64,000 bases of DNA from contig OX638135.1 in NCBI GenBank assembly GCA_951804985.1, positions 9,253,058 through 9,317,057 on the forward strand. Reading direction: 5' to 3'. The translations under genes were made by a program, and so were the position numbers. Each line of letters opens with the position of its first letter. Within the stretch, counting starts at the first letter, position 1. The DNA is from Dryomyza anilis (Eukaryota > Arthropoda > Insecta > Diptera > Dryomyzidae). Below, piece after piece: positions 35,636 through 46,876 of the stretch. The notes below the pieces were generated by a model, which saw only the letters and a program-made list of their open reading frames with translations, was not told the DNA's origin and searched no databases.

Positions 35636-35678
35636 TTAAATAGAGTGCAACGAGGAAGGTTGTAAAGGTAATTATATT

Positions 35679-35912
35679 TTGTCAATGTCAGTGAAAAATA
35701 TTTCATCAACCCAGGAGGCAGTTTTGATTGGCCCACAACAAATAGTGATGAAAGTGGACTCCGGGGCGAGTCACTCCATAATAAGTGAGAAAACATTTTG
35801 TGACAAATTTTCACAAATGACATTGACATCAAGTCAAATTAATTTGAGAACATGGAGAACTGCCGCAAACCTCAATGTGTGCGGCGAAGTGGAACCAACT
35901 TTAACAATTTAA
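35679..35912 (+). pseudogene. pol: E3 protease, left arm
   Basis: A 77-residue frame. VDSGASHSI holds the aspartic protease triad (D-S-G, about residue 27). It ends before the substrate-flap region is complete; the RT that should follow is absent. Confidence 0.75.
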
Positions 35913-35949
35913 AAATAAAAGTAATTTATTGGAACCGCAGTACTGACTG

Positions 35950-36600
35950 TTGAAAAAAACACCATTTACGTGGGGAAAGGAGCAGAAGATAAGTTTTGAT
36001 CGAGCTAAACAATTTCTACAGTCCGAAGATTTGTTAGTGCATTACAGGGAAGACTTGTTGTTGCTGAGTGGGGATGCATCGCCATACGGAGTAGGTGCAG
36101 TCCTGGCTCACAAAATGCCAGACGGAAGCGAGGAATCCAATGCTTTTGGTTCCAGAACACTCCAAGCTGCTGAATATAACTATTCTCAGTTGGATAAAGA
36201 AGCCCTATCCTTAATTTTTGAATTAAGAAATTCCACCAGTTTGAAGTGTTTTTAGTGACGTCTGATGACATCGCTAAACCAACCAAAACAGATCCCGAGC
36301 TATCAAAGTTGATGTGGTGCATCCAGCGTCGAGATGCAGATATTCCAGATAAATCGGATAAGTTCAAGCCGTACGCTATCAGTATTCAGGAGCTATACGT
36401 AAATACTCAGTGTTTGTTGTGGGGCTCGAGAGTCATCATACCAGAGAAGATGCATTCCAGAATTTTAGAGTTGTTGCGTGAAGTTCACCAAGGTATGACA
36501 AGCTATTTTTGGTGGCCAGGCCTTGACAGCGACATAGAGATGACAGGCAGACGGTGCTAGAAGTGTGCTTCAACAAGCAAGCACCCACCTGTGGCACCAG
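35950..36600 (+). pseudogene. pol: E3 RNase H and integrase zinc domain, left arm
   Basis: 35950-36255 reads LLSGDASPYGVGAVLAHK (RNase H, first Asp) and NYSQLDKEALS (Glu block). At about 36245 the frame jumps over sequence kept in the right arm. 36246-36560 reads HSRILELLREVHQGMTSYFW, the HHCC-type integrase N-terminus. The integrase core after 36650 is broken. Confidence 0.75.
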
Positions 36601-36659
36601 CAAAACCGTGACCGTTAAACCGACTACGCGGGACCATTCTTGGATACAAATTTCCTCAT

Positions 36660-37330
36660 CGTAGTCGACTCGCACAGTAAGTGCGTTGAAGTGAAAATCA
36701 CATGAAATTCGAATTCGCTACACACGGAATTCCAGATACGATCGTGTCGGAAAATGGTCGTAATTTCGTATCGAATGAGTATAAAACTTTTTAAAATCAA
36801 ATGGAATTCGACATATTCGCACGTCACCTTACCATCCACCATCTAACATGCAAGCAGAGAGGTATGTAAAGACAATTAAAAATCATCTGAAGAAAATGCC
36901 AGATAAAAATATAAACAAAAATTTGGAAAATATAATTCTACGTCTGCGTACAACTCCATGCGCTAACTTCAACGAAAGCCCAGCAGAAATTTTGATGGGG
37001 AGGACGTTAAAGACCTAGCTTGATCACTTGCATTCGCAGAGTAAGAGGACCAGAGCAGAGGAGACTTTTGTAAAAGCAAAACCAGCCAGAAGTTTCAACA
37101 CCGGTGAAGAAGTTTGGTACCGCAATTTCGGAAGAGGTGAGAGGTGGTTAACTGGGACAGTTCAGTCTACAGGGGACCGGAACTACGAAATCGGAAGAGG
37201 ACTTCAGCGAGAGAGTTGCAATATAATGAAAATAATCCAGTACCAGTCCAGTTGAGATCCGCAGATTCACCAGGTGAACCAAATAACAAGCCGCGTTCAA
37301 GGAAAAAAATCAAGGGAGTACGTTCTACCT
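36660..37330 (+). pseudogene. pol: E3 integrase core and C-terminus, left arm
   Basis: Short phases read SPAEILMGR-like wording near 36985, then 37028-37255 RSFNTGEEVWYRNFGRG, the basic C-terminal module. Catalytic positions are not readable in one frame. Confidence 0.55.
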
Positions 37331-37481
37331 GATGATGCCAGCCAAAATGAAGAGTTGCTGCCGGCAACCATGCTTGTAAAAGAACCAACAACATCGGCGC
37401 AAGGTCCAGAGAGACGTGTCTGGCCTTATAGATAGAAGATGATTCCTAGAAAGTTGTAGGAGTACTTGATGGGGGAGGAAC

Positions 37482-37608
37482 TGTAGTATAGTAAACTGAT
37501 GGCAACACTGTTTTTATATTGTTTACGTTCGTTCTGGTTTTTGCTAAATTCTTCCTTCTTCCAGTGTACAGCGATAGTCTAAGACGTGTTTTCAGCAACC
37601 AAATTATT
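37482..37608 (+). repeat. E3 3' LTR, left arm, truncated
   Basis: Starts tgtagtatagtaaactgatg after the purine-rich gatgggggaggaac. It stops at caaattattt and continues as unrelated flank that both arms share. Confidence 0.65.
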
Positions 37609-38218
37609 TCCCAATATGCCATTGTACTTAATATTCACTTGCGAATGTTTGAAATCTATCATTACTTTCAAATCATAGAGTTGAGGTTAATGTTTGAAAC
37701 ACCTTTAACCTAAATTTAAGAATCATAGCTTTTTCAATAAAAACTGGTAGCATAACCTTAACTTGAAAATTTCCTTTATTCTCAAATCAATATTAGCACT
37801 AATTCTTAAATTGAGTTCAAGGTTTACTTCAAATCAAGATTAAGCATTATTTTCAACTCGAAATCAAATTAATCTACATTTACTTTTTTTAATTTTAAAT
37901 ATTGATTTAATCCTTCAAAATAAGTAAACAAAGTGGATCCTACCAGAGGACAACAAAAAGAGCATTTTTAATTAATTATCAAGTTCTATGGCATCCAACC
38001 AATATCGTAGACTTCAATCCCTAGCGTCAAGACGGCAGCAGGAAAAAGATGCCACCAGCAGCTAAAATGTGGTAGACGTATTTTTGATGTAAGCTTGTAT
38101 GTTTCATGCTCTTCTGGAGCCTAATCAAGGTTGGCGGGGGCGGTCGGTATATTGTTTTAAAGATTCACAGAAGTCCAAACACTAATAGATTTCGGTAAAT
38201 TATTAGATGTGGACGCGC
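37609..38218. other. Flank shared by both palindrome arms, AT-rich
   Basis: No credible frame. Mirrored at about 39237-39834. Confidence 0.5.
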
Positions 38219-38498
38219 GTTACCCAAGTAGCACAACAAGCTGAGAAGGTAAACGTGATATGGCATAAAACTGTATGAAAGTCGTGTAACTACTGTAAGT
38301 GTAGAACTTTATAAGTCCTATTAAATTCACCGTGTAAAGGTTTATTGAACTAATAATACAACTCGTATACAGTGACATTAGTTGCTTCTGTGGCAGGAAC
38401 TTCCCAACATTAATAGAGGTCTCACGACGATTGCATGCTTGTCTTCAATGCACGAGGACGCGGGTTCGAATCCTGTCTCGGCAATATATTTTTTTTTA
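38219..38498. mobile_element. Family T, copy 2, tRNA-like box in + orientation
   Basis: Starts gttacccaagtagcacaa. 38416-38484 holds the tRNA-like stretch ending gcgggttcgaatcctgtctc, then a T run at about 38491. It crosses the inner end of the left arm (38397): only its first part is mirrored in copy 3. Beyond the T run it differs from copy 1. Confidence 0.6.
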
Positions 38499-39057
38499 AC
38501 TCTTTTTATTATTTTTATTTATTATTATTAATATATATTATTTTTATCATATAATTCATCATTATGATATTTAAACATTATAATATGAACGTTGCAATTA
38601 AATAATTAATATGCATACGTTTGATTATTATACATCAAAATGAATTGCACAGTATTAATAAACATTGGTCGAGTGGAAGTGTACGGGCTTTGCAATCCGA
38701 TGGAAGTTAGTTCAAACCACCGTGGAACATAGTGTAAAGATAATGATTTTTGAATTACTAATAACTAAATTAAAAGAATACTATTTAATTTAATTAATTT
38801 CAGAAAAGAAAAATGGAATTAAAAATTAATTATATCCCAAATGCCACAGGGTAAGCGTTTGAAAAAATATTCATAATTGCTTTTAAGGTCTAGTGTGTTT
38901 TTCAAATCAGATTCAAATATAAAATAAGTGTTATTTTAGCGCTTACTCTGAATTTGAAAAATGATTTGATAATAACATTACCAGAAAGGGCAGTGAAAAT
39001 TAGGAGCAAAAATGTAGTGACGCGAAAAACAGTATGTTTTTATGATTGCAATAGAAA
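38398..39057. other. Palindrome spacer, 660 bp
   Basis: Unpaired centre: the rest of T copy 2, AT-rich DNA, and repeat R copy 2 (38843-39053) up to the right arm. Confidence 0.8.
38843..39053. repeat. Dispersed repeat R, copy 2 (MITE-free)
   Basis: Aligns with 26417-26547 plus 26715-26822 and shows the empty site of the 167-bp MITE at about 38967. Confidence 0.75.
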
Positions 39058-39231
39058 CCTGCCACAGAAGCAACTAATGTCACTGTATACGAGTTGTATT
39101 ATTAGTTCAATAAACCTTTATACGGTGAATTTAATAGGACTTATAAAGTTCTACACTTACAGTAGTTACACGACTTTCATACAGTTTTATGCCATATCAC
39201 GTTTACCTTCTCAGCATACTACTTGGGTAAC
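39058..39231. mobile_element. Family T, copy 3 (partial)
   Basis: The inverse of 38219-38397, ending ttgggtaac at 39231. Starts at the arm boundary, so the tRNA-like box is absent. Confidence 0.6.
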
Positions 39232-41065
39232 GCGCGTCCACATCTAATAATTTACCGAAATCTATTAGTGTTTGGACTTCGGTGAATCTTTAAATAATAT
39301 ACCGACCGCCCCCGCCAACCTTGATTAGGCTCCAGAAGAGCATGAAACATACAAGCTTACAGCAAAAATACATCTACCACATTTTAGCAGCTGGTGGCAT
39401 CTTTTTCCTGCTGCCGTCTTGACGCTCGGGATTGAAGTCTACGATATTGGTTGGATGCCATAGAACTTGATAATTAATTAAAAATGCTCTTTTTGTTGTC
39501 CTCTAGTAGGATCCACTTTGTTTACTTATTTTGAAGGATTAAATCAATATTTAAAATTAAAAAGTAAATGTAGATTATTTTGATTTCGAGTTGAAAATAA
39601 GGCTTAATCTTGATATGAAGTAAACCTTTAACTCAATTTAAGAATTAGTGCTAATATTGATTTGAGAATAAAGGAAATTTTCAAGTTAAGGTTAAGCTAC
39701 CAGTTTTTATTGAAAAAGCTATGATTCTTAAATTTAGGTTAAAGGTGTTTCAAACATTAACCTCAAATCTGTGATTTGAAAGTAATGATAGATTTCAAAC
39801 ATTCGCAAGTGAATATTAAGTACAATGGCATATTGGGAAATAATTTGGTTGCTGAAAACACGTCTTAGACTATCGCTGTACACTGGAAGAAGGAAGAATT
39901 TAGCAAACGTCAGAACGAACGTAAACAATATAAAAACAGTGTTGCCATCAGTCTACTATACTGCAGTTCCTCCCCCACCAAGTAGTCCTCCAACTTTCTA
40001 GGAATCATCTTCTATCTATAAGGCCGTGCACGTCTCTCTGGAGCTTGTGCCTAAGTAGTTGGTGCTTTTACAAGCATGGTTGTCGGCAGCAACTCTTCAT
40101 TTTGGCTGGCATCATCAGGTAGAACGTACTCCCTTGATTTTTTCCTTGAACGCGGCTAGTTATTTGGTTCACCTGGTGAATGTTCAGATCTCAACTGGAC
40201 TGGTACTGGATTATTTTCATTATATTGCAACTCTCTCGCTGAAGTCATCTTCCGACTTCATAGTTCCGGTCTCCTGTAGACTGAACTGTCCCAGTTAACC
40301 ACCTCTCACCTTTTCCGAAATTGCGGTACCAAACTTCTTCACCGGTTTTGAAACTTCTGGCTGGTTTTGCTTTTACGAAAGTCTCCTCTGCTCTGGTCCT
40401 CTTACTCTGCGGATGCAAGTGATCAAGCTAGGTCTTCAACTTCCTCCCCATCAAAATTTCTGCTGGGCTTTAGTTGAAGTTAGCGCATGGAGTTGTACGA
40501 AGACGTAGAAGTATATTTTCCAAATTTTTGTTTATATTTTCATCTGGCATTTTCTTCAGATGATTTTTAATTGTCTTTACATACCTCTCTGCTTGCTTGT
40601 TAGATGATGGATGGTAAGGTGACGTGCGAATATGTCGAATTCCATTTGATTTTAAAAAGTTTTATACTCATTCGATACGAAATTATGACCATTTTCCGAC
40701 ACGATCGTATCTGGAATTCCGTGTGTAGCGAATTCGAATTTCATGTGATTTTCACTTCAACGCACTTACTGTGCGAGTCGACTACGATGAGGAAATTTGT
40801 ATCCAAGAATGGTCCCGCGTAGTCGATGTGTAACCTTGACCAAGATTTCTGGTTTAACGGTCACGGTTTTGCTGGTGCCACAGGTGGGTGCTTGCTTGTT
40901 GAAGCACACTTCTCGCACCGTCTGTCTGTCTATCATCTCTATGTCGCTGTCAAGGCCTGGCCACCAAAAATAGCTTGTCATACCTTGGTGAACTTCACGC
41001 AACAACTCTAAAATTCTGGAATGCATCTTCTCTGGTATGGTGACTCTAGAGCCCCACAATAAACA

Positions 41066-41705
41066 CTAAGCATTAACGGATAGCTCTTGAATCCTGATAG
41101 CGTACGGCTTGAACTGATCCGATTTATCTGGAAAATCTGCATCTCGACGCTGGATGTACCACATCACCTTTGATAGCTCGGGATCTGTTTTGGTTGGTTT
41201 AGCGATGTCATCAGATTTCGCTAAAAACTGCTCCTCCACTTCGCAAAAATACAAAATTTCTGGAACGTCTGGTACATGAACATTCACTTCATTTAACGGC
41301 AAACGGCTCAATGCATCCGCATTCTGGTGATTTTGTCCCGTTCGAAACTGGATATCATACTGGTATGCCCCTAAAATCAACGTCCATCTTAATATTCTGG
41401 ATGATATTTGTTGAGCAATAGGCTTCGCTGGATTAAATAAGCCAAGGAGCGGTTTATGATCCGTCAGTATTTGAAATTTCTGCCACTTTAAAACTGGTGG
41501 AATTTCTTAATTCAAAAATTACGGATAGGGCTTCTTTATCCAACTGAGAATAGTTCCATTCAGCAGCTGGGAGTGTTCTGGAACCAAAAGCATTAGGTTC
41601 CTTGCTTCCGTCTGGCATTTTGTGAGCCAGGACTGCACCTACTCCGTATGGCGATGCATCCCCACTCAGCAACAACGGCAAGTCTTCCCTGTAATGCACT
41701 AACAA
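41066..41705 (-). pseudogene. pol: E3 RNase H and linker, right arm
   Basis: 41705-41454 has LLLSGDASPYGVGAVLAHK. 41380-41066 continues with NHQNADALSRL, the standard end of gypsy RNase H, and a linker ending near the integrase. The part near 41225-41500 is missing from the left arm. Confidence 0.75.
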
Positions 41706-41826
41706 ATGTTCCGCCTGTAGAAATTGTTTAGCTCGATCAAAACTTATCTTCTGCTCCTTTCCCCACGTAAATTGTGTTTTTTTTTTCAGCAGTCAGTACT
41801 GCGGTTCCAATAAATAACTTTTATTT

Positions 41827-42060
41827 TTAAATCGTTAGAATTGGTTCCACTTCGCCGCACTCATTGAGGTTTGCAGCAGTTCCCGATGTTCTCAAATTAA
41901 TTTGACTTAATGTCAATGTCATGTGTGAAAATTTATCACAAAATGTTTTCTCACTTCCTATGGAGTGACTCGCCCCGGAGTCCACTTTCATCAATATTTG
42001 TTGCTGGCCAATCAAAACTGTCTGCTGGGTTGATGAAATATTTTTCACTGACATTGACAA
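41827..42060 (-). pseudogene. pol: E3 protease, right arm
   Basis: A 77-residue frame with MKVDSGASHSIGS; same length and end as its mirror at 35679-35912, with several substitutions. Confidence 0.75.
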
Positions 42061-42201
42061 AATATAATTACCTTTACAACCTCCCTCGTTGCACTCTATT
42101 TAATTAAAACTGATGTGACTCTGGCATTTCTTATTGTGGTGGTACTTGTTATGCGATTTTGTTTTTGTAATGCATGCCTTCTCGATGTGGCCACGTTTTT
42201 G

Positions 42202-42803
42202 TCACTCTATGTCTTTGAATCTGCATTGTTCTGGCTTGCGGTCGCCGTGACATCGAAAACATATGCCAAATTGGTCTCTGGTTGCCTGGTTGTGCTTCGC
42301 CTTGAAGCTGACTAATTTATGCACTTCTGGTTGACTGGGTTGCGTTTTAAGTGCGTTTATATTCTTCTGCGCTGTTTCTATGGTAATTGCAACATTCTGC
42401 GCAAGCCTCAATGTTAGTTTGTCGTTGACAACAGACGGTTCTGAAGATGTTCGTCACGTATGCCGCACACTAACCTGTCGCGCAACATGTCATACAAGTC
42501 CTTGAAATCACAGCCATGACTGAAATTTCGAAGTGCTGCCAAGAAGTGCTCAGATATGGATTCATCAATTCGCTGGTTGCGACTATAAAACTGGAATCTT
42601 TGCACAATTTGATTTGGCGGGGGAAAAAAATGTTTCGTCAACAAATCCATCGCATTGGCAAATTCGAAATTGTCGGACATAACCTCATCCGGTGTCGAAA
42701 TAGATTTTAACAACGTGTACGTGTCCATTCCGCAGGACGACAGGAACATAACTTTCTGTTTCGCCTGGTCTTTAATGTCATTTGCTTGAAAAAAGAATTC
42801 CAT
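42202..42803 (-). pseudogene. gag: E3 gag, right arm
   Basis: Two frames, 42803-42414 and 42411-42202, in close succession: helical gag core then one CCHC-like knuckle (C-x2-C-x3-H...C). Uninterrupted by the LINE seen in the left arm; a stop separates the two frames. Confidence 0.7.
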
Positions 42804-43751
42804 CTGCTCCTTGTAGACCTGCCATTTCCCGCAGACACGTTAAACGCTCCTAAATCTCCAAATTTCAATGCCATCCTTTCGCCCATGAATTTTGCCCCAC
42901 CTTATTCCGATAAATTTTACTCCTCGTCGCCAATTTTAAATCTTCTTTATTTAAATAGATATAATGATAATGATTAATTATACAAATAATTTGGTTGCCG
43001 AAAAACACGTCTTAGTACATCACTGTACACAGGAAGAAGGAAGAATTTAGCAAATATCAGAACGAACGTAAACAATAGAAAAACAGTGTTGCCATCAGTC
43101 TACTATACTAAAGAATAAAATTGTTAATTAAACAAAATAAATACGTTTATTATATAAATTTTCTTTGTTAATGGAACAAAAGTACTTTATTAAAGATATA
43201 AGACAATTTGTTAATACAATGAAATAAGGGAATTGTATATATATGAAATATTTTTTGTTGTTCGTATATTAAAAAATATTTGTTGCTTTAGACCGGATTT
43301 TTGTTAATATTACCATAGGAATTTGTTGTGTGTGCGTACTGGTGAATGCAACCACATTTTGTCATTCCTTTTTCACCTCCCATTCTGAGAGAGAATGTTT
43401 GCAGTTTTTGTTCGTTTTAAAATGGTATTTTAATATGGTTGCATGTTATGTCAGTTCAACCTTTTCCTCTTTCAACTTCCATTCTGAGAGAGCTTTTTTT
43501 AACAAATGGCTGTCGTTTTTGTTGTTTAAGTGAAATGTCATCAAGAAAATTTTCATTTTTTCAACATATCCATTAAACGCAGTAGTGCGTTTTAAAAATG
43601 TGTGAGTATTGCATTAAAATTGAAACGTCTTTTAAATATATAAGAAGTTTTGTGTACAGATGTTGACATTTTGATGAATATAGTTCGTGACGCACAGGTT
43701 TGTTGCAAGGCAATTGCTATCGGCATTTTCTAGATAATAGTTTCTGGTTGA

Positions 43752-43922
43752 AATGCCTAGCGCCGATAGCAATGGAAAATATGAATACCGTCCGCAGGTT
43801 TTTATGCAAAATCATTTACGCGTATCCGCATTAATGACGATGGCACCTATAAACTGCCGGACAACGAAGTGTATATCTATAGACACGCATGTGTGAATGC
43901 TCTGAGTGGCGAAGAATCATAG
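43752..43922 (+). pseudogene. Exon-like fragment, right arm
   Basis: 43752-43797 reads MPSADSNGKYEYRPQ up to a gt. From 43800 a 40-residue frame reads FYAKSFTRIRINDDGTYKLP and ends at TAG 43920-43922. GC-richer codons than the surroundings suggest former coding DNA. Unidentified; perhaps the same gene as 44044-44313. Confidence 0.4.
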
Positions 43923-44043
43923 GTTTGTGTTTCCATAATAAACACACTAGGACCGGCACCCGTATCGCCATTAATAATGACTATTTATAGGCAATATTTT
44001 CGCACGATAAGCTGGCCTTAAAGGGTATTGCTGAGAATGACAC

Positions 44044-44313
44044 ATGGAGGAGTGGAGGTTTATGTTGGGCGCTCCCAAGGGCAAATGTACATACGAGACG
44101 CCGCAGATGGAGTCTGAAGTTTGTGTATGTAATTTAGTTTATTATTATTTGCTTGTAGACCATTGAAATATGTTACGCGGCAAGCAGGTCTACAAGGCTA
44201 AGTACATCTCGTCCAACAGGCTATGCGAGCAGTACAACGCGCTCATCAATCCCATCAAGGAACAGGTAATGCAGATCTATCGACGTGACCGTACTGGGCG
44301 AATTGATAGATAA
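44044..44313 (+). pseudogene. Captured gene fragment with intron-like gap, right arm
   Basis: 44044-44118 reads MEEWRFMLGAPKGKCTYETP, then gt (44119) to ag (44158), then 44170-44313 reads MLRGKQVYKAKYISSNRLCE and on to LINPIKEQVMQIYRRD before TAA. The arm copies differ by replacement changes (LRALK vs LGAPK; ANYISF vs AKYISS). Looks like two exons with a short intron of an unidentified host gene, carried before the palindrome formed. Confidence 0.5.
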
Positions 44314-44715
44314 AATTCTCATTTGCAAGACTCATTCGCAAGATGTTGCTCTATGCCGTTGACCTATGACCAACTCTATGTCAATTTGACCAGTTGCTTT
44401 TTAATTTATAAGTAATAAATTTCATTCTTAAAAATGCCTTATCCTTTGCAGACAAATTAAGCCATCACAAAGACAACTCTTCTCGGAACTCTGTATCCAT
44501 GCTGATCAATTATAACGAAATGAATTTACGAAAAAGCAGAGCAAGATTAACAACTAGTTAGCAGATCTCAAGCAAGGTAATTCAAATTTATAATAAGTTG
44601 AATAAAAATCAGAATTATAGCCATTTTAACCATCTTTAAAACAACCCGTGCACCCAATTAGAAACGAATTAACTTTTTGTATTAAACATATTTTATTTCT
44701 ATAAAATCACTAAAT

Positions 44716-46394
44716 ACGCGATTATCGTCATACGTGATTAGAGCCCTGGACGATTTTCGTCAATCGACGAGATAGAGCATAAGACTGTTAATATACTAAG
44801 CAATGGCAATTTTCTTACACGTTTACAAAGTATTTGGATATAAACTCGAACATTTTTATTTTGATTTGAACACTTTTTTAATTATTTATTTAGGATTTAT
44901 AATCTAACGATAAACAAGAAAATGATTAATTTCACTGTTCTACAAGAATTTTCCACAGAAATGAAACTTACTATTTCTGTTAGATATGGATCTCCTGATT
45001 CTTGCTGCGTACTCAGAATTTTCCCTATACGTCGAGATTTTGCAAAAAAATCGAGTCAAAGTTGCAAAAAAGGCAACTTTTGGTACTTTATATCGCAAGT
45101 TATCGCAAGATTTCGACATATAGCAGATGCAAACTTTATCACAAAATAAAATATGAATCTTGCCATACAGATAATTGGCAAAAAAAATGACCAGATATTA
45201 GTTTTTGACAAAAAATCAAAAAGAAATCTGTGTTACCAAAAAAGTGTGTCGGGAGAGTAATTTATGACAATTATCTAAGCTCTCTTAAAATCATTTTAAT
45301 ATTAGTTCGCAATGTATTTGCTGTCAAAATTTCGAAAAAATGTTTTAAACTTTATCTTACTGAAATTTTTCGGAATATTTTTTAAAATTTATTTATGAAA
45401 TATTTGATTAAAATGGAGGGGATTGCACTCGGAGATATACAAGTTCATGCTGTTGTAATGTAGTGATGCTAGGTGTAAAATCGGACAAAATCCTTAGCAT
45501 CTGATATCCGCATAATGGGGAAACATGATATTGAAAATTGCACGGCATAATCTCCTGGTGTATATTTGAGTCGGCAGGCTTTAATGGGTTAAAAAAAAGT
45601 ATGTAATACACATCCGTCGTCAACGAATGCTTCTGAGCGACTGAACTGAATTTTTTAAAAATTTGACATGAAAAAAATAAAAAAAAGCGACACCCTACAG
45701 CTACTCATTATTAAATTTAAATTCATAATATTGTTTGGACGCGGCTGTTGTAGTAATATATATTGAACCTTTTTTTTTAATGAATAGTTCCATTTTTTGT
45801 GACTCTTCAGCATACTATACATATTTCAACATTTTTAAAGAACTATGTGACTTACAAATGTTCTTCAAAGTTGGTAGGATCTTCGATGCAGTGGAAATTG
45901 TGAATGGCATGAAATAACCAGTGTTTTATTTTACTGTTATGTTAATACATTTTTTTATCCATTACTACTAGTTTTATTTGGCAGACTTTAATTAATGACA
46001 GTTTTCAAAAAGAGCGTAATATACTCAGTAATTTGTAATTTTAGTTTAGGATTTGTTACTTCACGAGAACTATATATTTCTATAACTTTTTTTTTTAAGA
46101 AAATCCATCCGGTTCGCTTGATTGCGTAACACATGTTCATATTTGGGCTAGGAATGTCACATCTTTAAGTAGAATGTGTTTTTCAACAGGCAGGGAGGAA
46201 TTGGCTCTTCCAAACATATTTAGCGGCAAACAATGTATATGTTTGGGGAACATAATATATATTTGGAAATGTGCCATGTGTAAACATATAATATCTGTGA
46301 ATTTTTTTTTTCATTTCAATCAGATGAACATTTGTGAAACTGGTTGTTTTGAAAAAGTATACTACAACACATTGTGTTTTGCAAATAATTTACG
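44716..46394. other. AT-rich interval, nothing recognised
   Basis: Short frames (44922-45149, 46174-46401) without domain wording. No RNA gene seen. Confidence 0.4.
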
Positions 46395-46876
46395 GTGCTA
46401 AGTTGTGTTCAATTGTGGATACATTTTCTATATGCGGTTCCGTTCATTCATGGATCAGTTCTTAAATCTACACATTTTTTAAAAGAAATCTTGCAGAACA
46501 TTGATGAAAATAGATTTAAGCAAATATTCAAAGTTTCCATGAAAAATATCCAAATTGACCTAAATTTTATAAAAGATGATGACATTTTTAACGGTCCACG
46601 GTCCACGGTCATCGACACAAATTCCAGTAAAATTGCAATTAATGATTGTACTGAACAGACTGTGATCTAGTGGAGACGGCGCAACCATTGCCTAAAATGC
46701 GAGTTTATTTGGTATTGGAGATGGTGGCACAGTTCAAATTCTGACAGATATAATCTTTCGTGCCATATTAAAATTTAAAAACATATACTTACACTGGCCA
46801 TCAAATGAAGAACGTCAACAACTGGTATCTGAAACTTTTCATGAATTACCATACTGCGTAGGATATGTAGATTTTT
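46395..46876 (+). pseudogene. PIF/Harbinger-like transposase fragment
   Basis: The frame 46395-46670 contains NRFKQIFKVSMKNIQIDLNF and ends with a stop. 46690-46870 in shifting phase reads FGIGDGGTVQILTDIIFRA and then HWPSNEERQQLVSETFHEL with CVGYVD, matching the DDE_Tnp_4 region of Harbinger transposases up to the first catalytic Asp (V-G-x-[VI]-D). The rest is cut by repeat P3 at 46877. Family assignment is from wording alone. Confidence 0.6.

Larger units (their letters stand above)
33967..37608 (+). mobile_element. Ty3/gypsy element E3, left-arm copy, RT deleted
   Basis: LTR-like ends at 33967-34145 and 37482-37608 share agtatagta(g/a)actgatggc. A primer-site-like TGGCGACGAGGAG lies at 34146. 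Gag (34230-35630), a protease with DSGASHS at 35757-35777, RNase H and integrase pieces follow, but the RT is missing: the protease frame runs almost directly into the connection/RNase H (35950). The right-arm copy has the same gap. The gag wording (FFQANDIKDQAKQK in the right arm) and the integrase suggest a Mag-like lineage; not certain. Confidence 0.75.
32257..38397 (+). repeat. Giant palindrome, left arm
   Basis: The inverse complement of 39058-44715, starting tatttagtgattttatagaa. It contains captured exon-like fragments, element E3, and flank shared with the right arm. It differs by a 699-bp LINE insertion (34359-35057), a deletion of ~265 bp near 36250 and many substitutions. Confidence 0.9.
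39835..43115 (-). mobile_element. Ty3/gypsy element E3, right-arm copy, RT deleted
   Basis: Minus-strand mirror of the left copy: 5' LTR about 42935-43113, 3' LTR about 39835-39962. Gag 42803-42414 (129-residue frame with MEFFFQANDIKDQ and LPPPNQIVQRF-like wording) continues 42411-42202 with a CFRCHGDRKPEQC knuckle. Protease 42060-41827 (VDSGASHSI), RNase H 41705-41454, linker with NHQNADALSRLPLNE 41380-41066, integrase start 41059-40766. The RT is missing as in the left copy. Confidence 0.75.
39058..44715 (-). repeat. Giant palindrome, right arm
   Basis: The inverse of 32257-38397. It begins cctgccacagaagcaactaa and ends ataaaatcactaaata. It keeps ~265 bp of E3 lost in the left arm and lacks the LINE fragment. 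Confidence 0.9.

Noticed and set aside
38416..38484. Possible functional tRNA gene
   Set aside because: The B box is perfect but I find no A box and no 5' strand pairing with the acceptor end (ctcggca); it is repeated inside family T.
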